Of a stretch of DNA of 35,534 bases, positions 26,141-35,507 are shown one piece after another. The notes below the pieces were generated by a model. The model was not told the DNA's origin. It saw only the letters and a list, made by a program, of their open reading frames with translations, and did not search any database. The DNA lies in NCBI GenBank assembly GCA_027487015.1, contig JAIYEK010000269.1, positions 1 to 35,534 on the forward strand, read 5' to 3'. This DNA is from Erythrobacteraceae bacterium (lineage in GTDB: Bacteria > Pseudomonadota > Alphaproteobacteria > Sphingomonadales > Sphingomonadaceae). The number at the start of each line of letters is the position of its first letter. Positions within the stretch are counted from its first letter, which is position 1. Made by a program: the position numbers and the translations under genes.

Positions 26141-26980
26141 ATGGGCAGCCAGTCTGCCGCCATGTCCGCTCCACCGGTCTCGCCCCGCCACACCCTGCTG
26201 CGCCGGATCATCATCGATCTGTCGGTGATGACCGTGATCGGCATCTTCCTTGCGATCATCGGCCCCTTCGGCAGCATCGCCGCACCGTTCCCCGAGCGGC
26301 TGGTGACATGGCTCGGCTTCGCGTGGCTCGGCTATGCTTGCTACCGCCCGATGCAGACGGTGGTGAGCTGGGGCGAGCGCGCGCTGGCGCTGCCGCGCTG
26401 GGGGATGCTGGCGGCGACCTGTCTGGTGGCGACGGTGCCGATGACCTTCGCGGTGATCGCGGTGAACAGCCTCGGATCGGGACAGTGGCGCTGGGCCGGG
26501 CTGGAGGGGTGGCTGGGCACCTATTTCTCGGTGCTGGTGATCGGCTCTGCGGTGACGGTGCTGTTCAATCTTATCCAGCGGCAGGGTGATGCTCCGGCGC
26601 CCGTGCCGATGACGACGCCCGCACCCGCACCCGCGCCCGTGTCCGCACCAGCGCCCCCTGCGCTCTCGCCCAATCCGCTGTTCGACACCCTCCCGCCCGA
26701 ACTCGGCAGCGAGATCGTCGCGCTCGAGATGGAGGACCACTACGTCCGCGTCCACACGGTGCTGGGTTCCGCGCTGGTGCTGATGCGGCTGCGCGACGCG
26801 ATGGCGCTGGTCGGCGAGACCGAGGGGATGCAGGTCCACCGCAGCTGGTGGGTCGCGCGCGCCGCGGTGGAGGACGTGGTGCGCGAGGGGCGCAATGTCC
26901 GCCTGAGGCTTGCGCGCGGGATCGAGGCCCCCGTCGCCCGCGCCAACATCACGACCTTGCGCGACGCGCGCTGGATCTGA
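26141..26980 (+). CDS. Membrane-bound LytTR-family transcription regulator
   Basis: A 279-residue protein with an N-terminal four-helix membrane domain (IIIDLSVMTVIGIFLAIIG, LVTWLGFAWLGYACYR, MLAATCLVATVPMTFAVIAV, FSVLVIGSAVTVLFNLI), a Pro/Ala linker (PAPAPAPVSAPAPP), and a C-terminal LytTR DNA-binding domain (IVALEMEDHYVRVHT, LRDAMAL, VHRSWWVARAAVEDV). No receiver domain is present, so the signal is probably sensed in the membrane. It lies divergently from the DUF2306 gene across 143 bp, which should hold its target promoter. The start is uncertain: ATG at 26141 is preferred over 26162; both have weak ribosome binding sites. An upstream extension to 26021 runs antisense into the DUF2306 leader and is rejected. 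Confidence 0.87.
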   Translation: MGSQSAAMSAPPVSPRHTLLRRIIIDLSVMTVIGIFLAIIGPFGSIAAPFPERLVTWLGFAWLGYACYRPMQTVVSWGERALALPRWGMLAATCLVATVPMTFAVIAVNSLGSGQWRWAGLEGWLGTYFSVLVIGSAVTVLFNLIQRQGDAPAPVPMTTPAPAPAPVSAPAPPALSPNPLFDTLPPELGSEIVALEMEDHYVRVHTVLGSALVLMRLRDAMALVGETEGMQVHRSWWVARAAVEDVVREGRNVRLRLARGIEAPVARANITTLRDARWI

Positions 26981-26991
26981 CCGCGGGAACG

Positions 26992-27027
26992 AAAAAGCCC
27001 CCGGTGTCACCACCGGAGGCCTCTTAT
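26992..27027. terminator. Bidirectional terminator between convergent genes
   Basis: GCCCCCGGTG/CACCGGAGGC with loop TCAC (one mismatch) lies between the LytTR gene and the convergent exported-protein gene. The A-run to the left makes it strongest for minus-strand transcripts. It is nearly the same sequence as the terminator at 27845-27883. Confidence 0.8.
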
Positions 27028-27049
27028 TCGCTTTCGCTTTGGCAGCGCG

Positions 27050-27754
27050 TCAGGGCGCGGTAGGCGCCGGTGCCGGTGCCGCTTCCACAGCCACGGCGGG
27101 CGCGGCTGCCGCTTCGCCCGGCTCGCCCAGCGCGGTGCGGATCGCGCCCTGATCGTGCAGCTTCACCAGCGCGTCGACAAAAGCGAGATCCCACATCTCC
27201 TCGAAGCCCGAGATCGAGAACTTAGGCAGCGTTCCTGTGCCGGTGGTGGTCACCGATTGCACCACGGTGCCCTTGGCGCGGTCGAACAGCTGCCATTGCA
27301 CCGAGATGTCGATCGTGCCCTTGAAGCCATCGACCGATGAGCAGATGTTCATCGCGGTCGGCGCCATCACCGCGCCAAGCAGCACGTCACCCTTGGCGGC
27401 GGATTCAGTGGCAAACAGGTCGTTCGCCTTGGTGATGAGGCTGACCCCGCGATCGTTCAGCGCGCGCGCGACGAGGCCGTCATAGCGCTCCTGATCCTGG
27501 GTCTTTTTCTCGGCGGGAAGTTCGATGTGGCTCGGGAAGACACACAAGGTGCCGCCCTTGACCCGCGCCTTGATCCGGTTGGTTTCGGTGTCGAGCACCA
27601 CCTTCGAAAGTTCGAGCGTGCGGGCCGAGGCGGCAGGAGCCGGGCTCGCCGGCGCAACTTCCATCGGAGGAGGGGGCGGCGCCTCCTGCGCCAGCGCCGG
27701 CACCGCCAGCCCGATCAATCCCGCTGCCACAATAGCCCGTGTCATCCGCATCAT
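27050..27754 (-). CDS. Exported protein of unknown function
   Basis: A 234-residue protein with a signal peptide (MMRMTRAIVAAGLIGLAVPALAQ), a Pro-rich linker (APPPPPMEVAP), and a central globular part with TNRIKARVKGGTLCVFPSHIELP, ATESAAKGDVLLGAVMAPTA, NICSSVDG and GTIDISVQWQLFDRAKGTVV. An Ala/Pro-rich tail follows. Two Cys (CVFP, ICSS) could form a disulfide. The central portion suggests a beta-rich periplasmic or lipid/surface-associated protein, but I do not recognise the family. The start is the first ATG of a tandem ATGATG at 27754, behind a purine-rich AGGGGGCAG site; the upstream extension is antisense to the katG terminator region and rejected. The gene is flanked by two near-identical terminators and is transcribed alone. 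Confidence 0.8.
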   Translation of the reverse strand: MMRMTRAIVAAGLIGLAVPALAQEAPPPPPMEVAPASPAPAASARTLELSKVVLDTETNRIKARVKGGTLCVFPSHIELPAEKKTQDQERYDGLVARALNDRGVSLITKANDLFATESAAKGDVLLGAVMAPTAMNICSSVDGFKGTIDISVQWQLFDRAKGTVVQSVTTTGTGTLPKFSISGFEEMWDLAFVDALVKLHDQGAIRTALGEPGEAAAAPAVAVEAAPAPAPTAP

Positions 27755-27844
27755 ATCTGCCCCCTGTTGGTCCTTGCCGCGAGGACTAATGCCGCCCTTT
27801 GCGCAAGGCAAGACAGGGCGGGCCAACGGATTGGCAGACGGCGC

Positions 27845-27883
27845 AAAAAGGCCCCCGGTGTCGCCACCGGAGGCCTCTTTTTG
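27845..27883 (-). terminator. katG intrinsic terminator
   Basis: AGGCCCCCGGTG/CACCGGAGGCCT with loop TCGC (one mismatch) lies just past the katG stop, flanked by A5 and T5 tracts, so it works in both directions and ends the katG transcript. Confidence 0.85.
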
Positions 27884-27903
27884 TTTCATCGCATCAGAGC
27901 GGC

Positions 27904-30123
27904 TCAGGCGTGATACTTCGCCCAGCTTACATCGAAGCGGTCCGCGTTCATCACCTTGTTCCAGGCCGAGATGAAGTCGCACACGAACTTGCCCTCGTTC
28001 CCGCTCTCGGCATAGACCTCGGCCTGCGCGCGCAGGATCGAGTTCGAGCCGAACACGAGATCGGTGCGGGTCGCGCGCCACTTCTCTTCGCCCGTCGCAC
28101 GGTCGACGCCGACATATTCCTCGTCCCCGCTGTCATCGACCGGCGACCACTTGGTCCCCATGTCGAGCAGGTTGCGGAAGAAGTCGGGCGTGAGCTTGCC
28201 CGGGGTCTCGGTCAGCACGCCAATGCGGTGGCCGTGGTGGGCGTGATCGCTCACCGCGCCCAGGGCCCGCATCCCGCCGACCAGCACGGTCATCTCGGGC
28301 ACCGACAGGCCGAGCAGGTGCGCCCGGTCGATCAGCATTTCCTCGGTGCGGACCTGCGCCTTGGTCTTGAGGTAGTTGCGGAAGCCATCGGCAAACGGCT
28401 CGAGCGGCTCGAAGCTTGCGGCATCGGTATGCTCTTCGGTCGCATCGCCGCGCCCGCCGAGGAACGGCACGGACACGTCGAAGCCGGCATCCTTCGCGGC
28501 CTTCTCGACTGCTGCCGAGCCCGCCAGCACGATCGCGTCGGCCATCGAGAGGCTGCCGCGATGCGCTTCGATGGTGTCGAGCACCTTGGCGAGTTCCTCG
28601 GGGTCATTGACCGCCCAGCCACGCTGCGGTTCGAGCCGCACGCGCGCGCCATTGGCACCGCCGCGGTGGTCAGAACTGCGGTAGGTCGAGGCCGAGGCCC
28701 AAGCCGCCTTGACCAGCTCGCGGACCGACAGGCCCGAGGCAAGGATCGCGTCCTTGAAGCGGGCGATTTCGGCATCCGAGGGGGTGGCCCCCGCCGGAAC
28801 CGGGTCCTGCCAGATCAGCGTTTCTTCCGGCACTTCCGGCCCGAGGTAACGCACCTTCGGTCCCATGTCGCGGTGGCACAGCTTGAACCACGCGCGGGCG
28901 AAGGCATCGTCGAGCTGTTCGGGATGGGCCAGGAAACGCTCGGAAATCTTGCGATATTCCGGGTCGTTCTTGAGCGCCATGTCGGCCGTCGTCATCATCG
29001 TCGGCACGCGCTTGTTGGAGTCGCGCGCGTCGGGGGCGAGGTCTTCCGGATCGGGGTTGATCGGCGTCCACTGGTGGGCACCAGCGGGCGACTTTACCAG
29101 CTCGAAGTCGTACTTGAACATCAGGCGGAAGTAGTCGTGGCTCCACGCGATCGGGTTGTTCGACCAGCTGCCCTCGATCCCCGAGGTGGTGATGTTGCCG
29201 CGCGCGATGTCGTCGGCATCATTGAGCCAGCCAAAACCCATCAGGTGCAGGTCTTCGCTTTCGGGAGCGCCGCCGAAGGTGTCAGAAGGTTCTGCGCCGT
29301 GGGCCTTGCCAAAGGCGTGGCCGCCTGCGGTGAGCGCGACGACTTCCTCGTCGTTCATCGCCATGCGGGCGAAGGTTTCGCGCATGTCGCGGGCCATGCC
29401 CTCGGGATCATGCGGGTTGCCCTGCGGACCTTCGGGGTTGACGTAGATGAGGCCCATCTGGATCGCGGCGAGCGGGTTTTCGAGCGCCTTGCCTTCTTGC
29501 GCGTTGATGCGGGTGGCGACGCCTTCGTTGACCCACTGCTCTTCGGTGCCCCAGTAGACGCTTTCAGGCTCGAACACGTCCGCGCGGCCGCCGCCGAAGC
29601 CGAACACCGGGCCGCCCATCGATTCAATCGCGACATTGCCGGTGAGGATGAACAGGTCAGCCCAGCTGATGTTCTTGCCGTACTTCTGCTTGATCGGCCA
29701 CAGCAGGCGGCGCGCCTTGTCGAGGTTGCCGTTATCAGGCCACGAGTTGAGCGGCGCAAAACGCTGCTGGCCCGAGTTGGCGCCGCCGCGCCCGTCACCG
29801 GTGCGGTAGGTCCCCGCCGCGTGCCAGGCCATGCGGATGAAGAAGGGGCCGTAATGGCCATAATCCGCCGGCCACCAGGGCTGGCTGTCTGTCATCAGCG
29901 CGGTGAGGTCGGCCTTGAGGGCGGCGTAATCGAGCGCGTTGAAGGCCTCGGCATAGTCGAAGTCCTCGCCATAGGGATTGGCGCTCTTGCCCTGCTCGGT
30001 CAGGATGTCGACCTGCAGCGCCTGCGGCCACCAATCGCGGTTGGTGCGGCCCAGCAGATTGCGCATGTCCATGCTGCCGTGGAAGGGGCAACCCCCGCTC
30101 ATCTCTCCGGTTTTTGCGTCCAT
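27904..30123 (-). CDS. katG: Bifunctional catalase-peroxidase
   Basis: A 739-residue haem catalase-peroxidase that disproportionates hydrogen peroxide and oxidises organic donors. The distal site is intact: Arg97, Trp100 and His101 in [30 protein letters not shown] follows, then [12 protein letters not shown] with the Tyr expected in the Met-Tyr-Trp adduct, and the proximal-haem segment [14 protein letters not shown]. The C-terminal duplicated domain ([21 protein letters not shown]) completes the usual length. The ATG start has a GAGAGGAGAC site. The DUF4375 gene starts 180 bp away on the other strand. The 179-bp divergent gap probably contains an oxidative-stress promoter, but no confident OxyR site was found. 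ahpC and ahpF lie nearby, forming a peroxide-defence block. Confidence 0.97.
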   Translation of the reverse strand: MDAKTGEMSGGCPFHGSMDMRNLLGRTNRDWWPQALQVDILTEQGKSANPYGEDFDYAEAFNALDYAALKADLTALMTDSQPWWPADYGHYGPFFIRMAWHAAGTYRTGDGRGGANSGQQRFAPLNSWPDNGNLDKARRLLWPIKQKYGKNISWADLFILTGNVAIESMGGPVFGFGGGRADVFEPESVYWGTEEQWVNEGVATRINAQEGKALENPLAAIQMGLIYVNPEGPQGNPHDPEGMARDMRETFARMAMNDEEVVALTAGGHAFGKAHGAEPSDTFGGAPESEDLHLMGFGWLNDADDIARGNITTSGIEGSWSNNPIAWSHDYFRLMFKYDFELVKSPAGAHQWTPINPDPEDLAPDARDSNKRVPTMMTTADMALKNDPEYRKISERFLAHPEQLDDAFARAWFKLCHRDMGPKVRYLGPEVPEETLIWQDPVPAGATPSDAEIARFKDAILASGLSVRELVKAAWASASTYRSSDHRGGANGARVRLEPQRGWAVNDPEELAKVLDTIEAHRGSLSMADAIVLAGSAAVEKAAKDAGFDVSVPFLGGRGDATEEHTDAASFEPLEPFADGFRNYLKTKAQVRTEEMLIDRAHLLGLSVPEMTVLVGGMRALGAVSDHAHHGHRIGVLTETPGKLTPDFFRNLLDMGTKWSPVDDSGDEEYVGVDRATGEEKWRATRTDLVFGSNSILRAQAEVYAESGNEGKFVCDFISAWNKVMNADRFDVSWAKYHA

Positions 30124-30302
30124 GATGTGTCTCCTCTCACGTTCAGACTCGCTTGGGAGCGTAGTCTATGTGGGGAGGATGACGCTTTCAGGATATTGCG
30201 TCCAATCGATTAATGCGGAAGATTTGATTGAGTGAGGCGATCAGTGCGGGCGGGTAGGAATGCGATCTTGTTCGGCCCGCGTGCGCACTCCATAACTCCA
30301 GC

Positions 30303-30908
30303 ATGAGCAAAGTCGCCTGCACGCAATGCGGGGCCATGATCCTGCCGCGCACCGCCGCGGAGACCGGCGGTATCTGCATGGCCTGCAAGCAGGGCATCCG
30401 CGCCAGCATGGAGGCGTCACGGGAATTCTACCAGAAGCTCAAGGAGTACGATCCGTATCGCGAGCTTTGGATCTGGCTGGTCGGAAAGTCGCAGGCCGAC
30501 CTTGGCCTTGCCACTCTCTCGGAAGCCCACCGACATTACTTCGCCGTGGGGGTGCTTGAGGGCGAGGTCTACAATGGCGGCTTCGACCAGTTCTTCTCGA
30601 ACAGTTCAGGCGCCTACTACGCTCTGGCTGTCGAGGGGCTGGAGGCGCTGAAGGCCGAGGCATCGCGGCGCCTTCTGCAGGACGCGGCGCGGCTCTTGTT
30701 TGGAGAGGAGCCCCCGCCATTGGACCGGCAGCAGCGCTGGGACGTCATGATGCGTTACGTTCAGCCGAAGAGCGACGAGGAGCCGGTCACCCCAGAATTG
30801 GACGCGCTTGATCGAGAATTCTGGGAGGACCCGGATAAGCTGGGCGAAAAGCTTGCCGCTTTCGCCCAGCAATCCGGAATACTCGAACCGTTCGTTAGGC
30901 CCGCTTAA
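30303..30908 (+). CDS. Zinc-ribbon plus DUF4375 (DMP19-like) protein
   Basis: A 201-residue protein. The N-terminus is a probable zinc ribbon: Cys6, Cys9, Cys25 and Cys28 in ACTQCG and ICMACK. The rest is a DUF4375 domain, marked by [26 protein letters not shown]. In Neisseria the DUF4375 protein DMP19 is a DNA mimic that binds a transcription regulator. Here the C-terminal third is strongly acidic ([26 protein letters not shown]), which fits a DNA-mimic surface. The fusion to a zinc ribbon is unusual to my knowledge. It is divergent from katG and convergent with ahpF, so it could modulate a regulator of oxidative-stress genes, but this is position-based inference. Start ATG at 30303. Confidence 0.8.
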   Translation: MSKVACTQCGAMILPRTAAETGGICMACKQGIRASMEASREFYQKLKEYDPYRELWIWLVGKSQADLGLATLSEAHRHYFAVGVLEGEVYNGGFDQFFSNSSGAYYALAVEGLEALKAEASRRLLQDAARLLFGEEPPPLDRQQRWDVMMRYVQPKSDEEPVTPELDALDREFWEDPDKLGEKLAAFAQQSGILEPFVRPA

Positions 30909-32494
30909 GCCGCCTTCGCGACTTCCTCGACCGGCTCGTTGCGGATGAGGAAGTCGAACGCCCCCAGGCCCGCCTTCGCGCCTTCGCCCATCGCGACCAC
31001 GATCTGCTTGTGCGGCACGGTGGTGCAGTCGCCCGCGGCGTAGATGCCGGGGATGTTGGTCGCGCCGTGGTCGTCGATCACGATTTCGCCGAACTTCGAA
31101 AGTTCGAGGCCCGTTTCGCGCAGCCATTCGGTGTTGGGGACGAGGCCGATCTGGACGAACACGCCTTCCAGATCGATGCGGCGCTCGTCGCCATTGGCGC
31201 GGTTCTTGACCACAAGGCCGTTCACGCGGGTGCCGTCACCCAGCACTTCGGTGGTCTGGCCATTGGTGATGATCTCGACATTGGTCATCGAGCGCAGCTT
31301 GCGCTGAAGCACCTCGTCGGCGCGCAGCTTCGTGTCGAACTCGATCAGCGTCACGTGGCCGACGATCCCGGCAAGGTCGATCGCCGCTTCTACGCCCGAG
31401 TTGCCGCCGCCGATCACCGCGATGCGCTTGCCCTTGAACAGCGGGCCATCGCAGTGCGGGCAATAGGCCACGCCCTTGTTGCGATACTCCGCCTCGCCCG
31501 GCACGCCGAGGTTGCGCCAGCGCGCGCCGGTCGAGAGGATCAGCGAACGGGCGCGCAGGGTCGCGCCGTTGGCCATCACCACCTCGTGATAACCGCCGAC
31601 GTCCTTGGCCGCGCGCAGTTCCACCGTGCGGGCGAGGTCCATCAGGTCGATCTCGTACTCGCCGACATGCTTCTTGAGGCTGTCGGTCAGCTTCGGCCCT
31701 TCGGTGTAGGGCGTGCCGGGGAGGTTCTCGATCCCGAGCGTGTCCATCAGCTGCCCGCCGAAGCGTTCGGCCGCGATGCCGGTGCGAAAGCCCTTGCGCG
31801 CGGTGTAGACCGCCGCCGCTGCACCCGCCGGGCCGCCGCCGACCACCAGCACCTCGAACGGTGCCTTGGCGGCAAGCTTCTCGGCCTGCTTGGCACCCGC
31901 ATTCTTGTCGAGCTTGGCGAGGATCTCGGCCAGCTCCATCTTGCCGTTGTAGAAGGGCTCGCCGTTGAGGAAGGTCGCGGGCACCGCCATGATGTCGCGC
32001 GCCTCGACTTCGTCCTGGAAGGTGCCGCCTTCGATCAGCGTCGCGTGGATGCGCGGGTTCTCGAGCGCCATCAGGGTGAGCGCCTGCACCACGTCGGGGC
32101 AGTTGTGGCACGAGAGCGAGAAGAACATCTCGAAATTGTAATCGCCCTCGAGCGCGCGGACCTGCTCGATCAGATCGGCGTCGACCTTGGGCGGGTGGCC
32201 GCCGGCCCACAGCAGCGCGAGCACGAGGCTGGTGAATTCATGCCCCATCGGCAGGCCCGCAAAGCGCACCCACTTGTTGGCGTCGCTCGCGCGGCGAATG
32301 ACGAAGCTGGGCTTGCGGGCATCGGTCCCGTCAAAGCGCGCGGTGACGAGGTCGTGCAGCGCCGCGATCTGCTCGATCAACTGACGGGTCTGGCGCGACT
32401 TCTCGCTATCATCGAGCGAGGCGACCAGTTCGATCCCTTCGCGAAGATTGCCAAGATAGGTCTTGAGCTGGGCCTGCATGGCGGCGTCGAGCAT
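30905..32494 (-). CDS. ahpF: Alkyl hydroperoxide reductase subunit F
   Basis: A 529-residue flavoprotein disulfide reductase that uses NAD(P)H to recycle AhpC. The N-terminal thioredoxin-like domain carries a CHNC disulfide (Cys129, Cys132). The FAD-binding motif [12 protein letters not shown] (about 217-228) and the second redox pair CPHC (Cys345, Cys348) are present. NAD-binding [14 protein letters not shown] and GIYAAGDCT complete the set. Length and order match enteric AhpF. The gene lies 223 bp downstream of ahpC on the same strand; the gap contains a hairpin and a G-quadruplex-type tract, so expression may be lower than that of ahpC. The TAA stop overlaps the TAA of the convergent DUF4375 gene (TTAA). 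Confidence 0.97.
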   Translation of the reverse strand: MLDAAMQAQLKTYLGNLREGIELVASLDDSEKSRQTRQLIEQIAALHDLVTARFDGTDARKPSFVIRRASDANKWVRFAGLPMGHEFTSLVLALLWAGGHPPKVDADLIEQVRALEGDYNFEMFFSLSCHNCPDVVQALTLMALENPRIHATLIEGGTFQDEVEARDIMAVPATFLNGEPFYNGKMELAEILAKLDKNAGAKQAEKLAAKAPFEVLVVGGGPAGAAAAVYTARKGFRTGIAAERFGGQLMDTLGIENLPGTPYTEGPKLTDSLKKHVGEYEIDLMDLARTVELRAAKDVGGYHEVVMANGATLRARSLILSTGARWRNLGVPGEAEYRNKGVAYCPHCDGPLFKGKRIAVIGGGNSGVEAAIDLAGIVGHVTLIEFDTKLRADEVLQRKLRSMTNVEIITNGQTTEVLGDGTRVNGLVVKNRANGDERRIDLEGVFVQIGLVPNTEWLRETGLELSKFGEIVIDDHGATNIPGIYAAGDCTTVPHKQIVVAMGEGAKAGLGAFDFLIRNEPVEEVAKAA

Positions 32495-32585
32495 GATGTC
32501 CTCCGGGCGCGGGGCGGTTCGCGCGAGAATGGTGTGATCCGTGGGTCAGGGTAACGCGGGGCCGGATGCCGCCGCCGCCCGCAAA

Positions 32586-32605
32586 GGGGGGGGGTGGGGC
32601 GGGGG
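32586..32605 (+). other. G-quadruplex-type tract between ahpC and ahpF
   Basis: Nine G, T, four G, C, five G: four runs of at least four G with single-base loops, on the strand that is template for ahpC-ahpF transcription. It could stall RNA polymerase and lower ahpF expression, and the nine-G run is slippage-prone. Function untested. Confidence 0.5.
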
Positions 32606-32663
32606 ACATCCGGTCCCGGCTACGACCCGAGGGCGGTTGAGAGCCTTCGGGATTTTGCGACCG

Positions 32664-32699
32664 GCGCGGGGCCGAGGGGGAGGGGGAGAAGCCCCGCGC
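32664..32699 (-). other. Hairpin downstream of ahpC
   Basis: A 9-bp stem GCGCGGGGC/GCCCCGCGC with an 18-nt loop lies 19 bp after the ahpC stop. No T-run follows on the transcribed strand, so it is probably a transcript-stabilising or partial-termination structure rather than a full terminator. Confidence 0.5.
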
Positions 32700-32717
32700 T
32701 GGTCGGTCTTGTACGGC

Positions 32718-33284
32718 TTAGATCTTGCCGACGAGGTCGAGCGAGGGAGCCAGCGTGTCGCTGCCTTCTTCCCACGCCGCCGGGCAGACCTGACCGGGGT
32801 TGGCGCGCACATACTGCGCGGCCTTGATCTTGCGGGTCAGTTCGTTGGCATTGCGGCCGACGCCTTCGCAGGTGATTTCCATGATCTGGATCACGCCATC
32901 GGGATCGACCACGAAGGTTGCGCGGTCGGCAAGGCCGGCGCCTTCACGCAGCACGCCGAAGTTGTTCGACAGCACGTGGTTCTGGTCGCCGAGGAACGGG
33001 AAGGTCAGCTTGCCGATCTTGTCCGAGGTGTCGTGCCAGGCCTTGTGGCTGAAGTGCGTGTCGGTCGAGACGGCGTAGACTTCGACGCCCATCGCCTGAA
33101 GCTGGCCGTACTTTTCGCCCATGTCTTCGAGCTCGGTCGGGCACACGAAGGTGAAGTCGGCCGGGTAGAAGAAGAACACCGACCACTTGCCTGCGAGGTC
33201 CGCGTCGGTGACGGTGAAGAAGTCCTTGCCCTTCTGGAAGGCGGTCGCGGTGAACGGCGTGAGAGTCGAACCGATGATACCCAT
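32718..33284 (-). CDS. ahpC: Alkyl hydroperoxide reductase subunit C (peroxiredoxin)
   Basis: A 188-residue typical 2-Cys peroxiredoxin that reduces hydrogen and organic peroxides and peroxynitrite. Peroxidatic Cys48 is in [12 protein letters not shown], with resolving Cys167 in GQVCPAAW. Length and sequence match enteric AhpC. It is recycled by AhpF, whose gene lies downstream on the same strand. The start is the ATG at 33284. The upstream region (33285-33483) contains two TGCACAAA copies within palindromes at 33359-33392, a plausible redox-regulator site, and an A/T-rich segment that could be the promoter. Confidence 0.98.
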   Translation of the reverse strand: MGIIGSTLTPFTATAFQKGKDFFTVTDADLAGKWSVFFFYPADFTFVCPTELEDMGEKYGQLQAMGVEVYAVSTDTHFSHKAWHDTSDKIGKLTFPFLGDQNHVLSNNFGVLREGAGLADRATFVVDPDGVIQIMEITCEGVGRNANELTRKIKAAQYVRANPGQVCPAAWEEGSDTLAPSLDLVGKI

Positions 33285-33358
33285 GGGAGTCTGTCCTTAT
33301 GTTGGGTCGTGAGGAAAGGGGGTCGTTGCCGACACTGCCCAAATAGGAATTTTTGCGC

Positions 33359-33392
33359 TGCACAAAAGCTGATTGTTGCGATTGCACAAATC
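33359..33392 (-). promoter_or_regulatory. Candidate redox operator upstream of ahpC
   Basis: Two copies of TGCACAAA (33359-33366 and 33383-33390) are spaced 24 bp apart, each inside an imperfect palindrome; the second is GATTGTTGCGA paired with TTGCACAAATC (8 of 11 positions symmetric). They lie 75-108 bp upstream of the ahpC start. This resembles OxyR/LysR-type tandem sites, but the match is not diagnostic. Confidence 0.4.
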
Positions 33393-33483
33393 GCTTTTTT
33401 CACTCGAAAACGCGGGAACCAATCGGATTTGCCGCTCATTGATGCCCTTGCCCCGCACGCGCGCAATGATAGGCGTTGGCGCC

Positions 33484-34440
33484 ATGCAGGTTCTCCTCAC
33501 CGGATCGTCAGGCTGGCTCGGGCGCTTCCTTGCGCCGCTGCTGGCGAGCGCGGGGCACGACGTGACCGGGCTCGATATCTCGCCGGGGCTCCACACGGAT
33601 GTGCTGGGGAGCGTGGCCGACGGCGCGCTGATCGAGCGGCTGTTCGCCGAACGTGGGTTCGAAGCGGTGGTGCACTCCGGCGCGCTGCACAAGCCCGACA
33701 TTGTCCGCTATCCGGCGAGCGCCTTCGTCGACGTGAATGTCGCGGGCACGCTGCACCTGCTCGAGGCGGCGGTACGGCACGGGACGGGGCGGTTCGTGTT
33801 CACGTCCACCACCTCGCTGATGATCACGCGCGCGATCCGTGCCGAGACGGGCAATGCGGCGGTGTGGCTCGATGAAGTGAGCGGGCCGCTCGCGCCGCGC
33901 AATATCTATGGCGTGACCAAGCGGTCGGCGGAGGAGCTGTGCCGGCTCTACCACGACCTTCATGGGTTGCCGGTGGTGGTGCTTCGCACCGCGCGCTTCT
34001 TCCCGGAGGATGACGACACCCACGCCGTGCCCTCGGGCGAGAACCTCAAAGCCAACGAGTTCCTCAATCGCCGCCTGACGGTGGAGGACTGCGCCGCCGC
34101 GCACCTCGCCGCGCTCGAGGCCGCGCCGCGCGTGGGCTGGGGGCTGTATGTGGTGAGTTCGAAACCGCCCTTCACCCCTGCCGATGCCGCGCGGCTGAAG
34201 AGCGATGCGGCGGGCCTGATCGCGGAACGCTTCCCCGACGCACCCTCGCTCTACGCCGCACGCGGGTGGGAGCTGCCGCAGAGCATCGGGCGGGTTTACG
34301 ACCCCTCGGCGATCGAGCGTGATCTAGGCTTCCGCTGCCCAACCGACTTCGCGGCGGTGCTGACGGCGCTTCGGGAGTGCGGGCCGCTGCCCTTCACCCA
34401 CGATCCGGGCTATATCCCGCCGAAAGAGCTGGCGCGCTAA
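33484..34440 (+). CDS. NAD-dependent epimerase/dehydratase (extended SDR)
   Basis: A 318-residue extended short-chain dehydrogenase/reductase. The N-terminal Rossmann motif is [12 protein letters not shown], followed by the catalytic Thr/Ser region FTSTTSLMI and the Tyr-Lys pair in [13 protein letters not shown]. Substrates of such enzymes are usually nucleotide sugars, but cofactor and substrate cannot be set from sequence alone; some members reduce other carbonyls. The ATG at 33484 is preferred because it places the Rossmann motif at the N-terminus; an upstream ATG at 33466 is an alternative. It is divergent from ahpC across 199 bp and converges on aroC with a 4-nt stop overlap. No functional link to either neighbour is evident. 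Confidence 0.85.
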   Translation: MQVLLTGSSGWLGRFLAPLLASAGHDVTGLDISPGLHTDVLGSVADGALIERLFAERGFEAVVHSGALHKPDIVRYPASAFVDVNVAGTLHLLEAAVRHGTGRFVFTSTTSLMITRAIRAETGNAAVWLDEVSGPLAPRNIYGVTKRSAEELCRLYHDLHGLPVVVLRTARFFPEDDDTHAVPSGENLKANEFLNRRLTVEDCAAAHLAALEAAPRVGWGLYVVSSKPPFTPADAARLKSDAAGLIAERFPDAPSLYAARGWELPQSIGRVYDPSAIERDLGFRCPTDFAAVLTALRECGPLPFTHDPGYIPPKELAR

Positions 34441-35507
34441 CCCACCTGACCCCGGTGTAGCAGCTTATGATCCGCCAGCACCAGCGCCATCATCGCCTCG
34501 ACCACCGGCGTCCCGCGGATGCCCACACACGGATCGTGGCGGCCCTTGGTGACCACCTCCACCGCCTCGCCCGCAGAGTTGATCGATTCCACCGGGGTGA
34601 GGATCGAGGAGGTCGGCTTGAACGCCACGCGGCACACCACCGGCTGCCCGGTCGAAATCCCGCCCGCGGTGCCGCCCGCGTGGTTGGCGAGGAATTCGGG
34701 CGTGCCATCCGCACCCGGTCGCATCCGGTCGGCGTTCTCTTCGCCCGAGAGGCGTGCGGCTTCGAAGCCGTCGCCGATCTCGACGCCCTTCACCGCATTG
34801 ATGCTCATCATCGCGGCTGCCAGATCGCTGTCGAGCTTGGCATAGATCGGCGCGCCCCAGCCTGCGGGGACGCAGGTTGCGACGCATTCGACAATCGCGC
34901 CCAATGACGATCCGGCCTTCCTCGCCGCATCGACCTTCTCTTCCCAGCGCTTGGCCGCAGCCGCATCGGGGCAGAAGAACGGGTTATTGGCGATCTCGCT
35001 GTAATCGACGGCAGCTGGATCAATCCGGTCGCCGCCCAACTCGCAGACGTAAGCCGTGATGGTGACCTCGGGGATCACCAACCGTGCCACCGCGCCCGCC
35101 GCCACCCGCGCCGCCGTCTCGCGCGCGCTCGACCGCCCGCCGCCGCGATAATCGCGGATGCCGTATTTGGCGTCATAGGCGTAGTCGGCATGGCCCGGGC
35201 GATATTGCTGGGCAATCTCCGAATAATCCTTCGAGCGCTGATCGGTATTCTCGATCATCAGCGAGATCGGCGTGCCGGTGGTCTTGCCCTCGAACACGCC
35301 CGACAGGATGCGCACGATATCATCCTCGCGCCGCTGGGTGGTGAAGCGGCTGGTGCCCGGCTTCCTCGCATCCATGAAGGGCTGGATGAACTCCTCGGAA
35401 ATCGCGAGCCCCGGAGGGCACCCGTCGACGACCGCGCCCAGCGCGGGCCCGTGGCTCTCTCCCCAGGTGGTAAAGCGCAGCACGCGCCCGAAGGTGTTCC
35501 AGCTCAT
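34437..35507 (-). CDS. aroC: Chorismate synthase
   Basis: A 356-residue FMN-dependent chorismate synthase, the last step of the shikimate pathway, converting EPSP to chorismate for aromatic amino acids and related compounds. Signatures are [19 protein letters not shown] near the N-terminus, [20 protein letters not shown], and the C-terminal [17 protein letters not shown]. The gene is complete: ATG at 35507 and TAG at 34437-34439, which overlaps the TAA of the convergent epimerase gene. It lies near the right edge of the window; the 27 bases beyond contain no recognisable gene. It is an essential housekeeping gene, so it says little about the accessory regions. Confidence 0.98.
   Translation of the reverse strand: MSWNTFGRVLRFTTWGESHGPALGAVVDGCPPGLAISEEFIQPFMDARKPGTSRFTTQRREDDIVRILSGVFEGKTTGTPISLMIENTDQRSKDYSEIAQQYRPGHADYAYDAKYGIRDYRGGGRSSARETAARVAAGAVARLVIPEVTITAYVCELGGDRIDPAAVDYSEIANNPFFCPDAAAAKRWEEKVDAARKAGSSLGAIVECVATCVPAGWGAPIYAKLDSDLAAAMMSINAVKGVEIGDGFEAARLSGEENADRMRPGADGTPEFLANHAGGTAGGISTGQPVVCRVAFKPTSSILTPVESINSAGEAVEVVTKGRHDPCVGIRGTPVVEAMMALVLADHKLLHRGQVG

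Noticed and set aside
27799-30213. An 804-residue open frame on the plus strand opposite katG
   Set aside because: It is antisense to a fully conserved katG, has no recognisable domain, and has the Arg/Ala/His-rich composition of a GC-rich shadow frame.
31010-32554. A 514-residue plus-strand frame opposite ahpF
   Set aside because: Shadow of ahpF: no domain, His/Arg/Ala-rich, no ribosome binding site.
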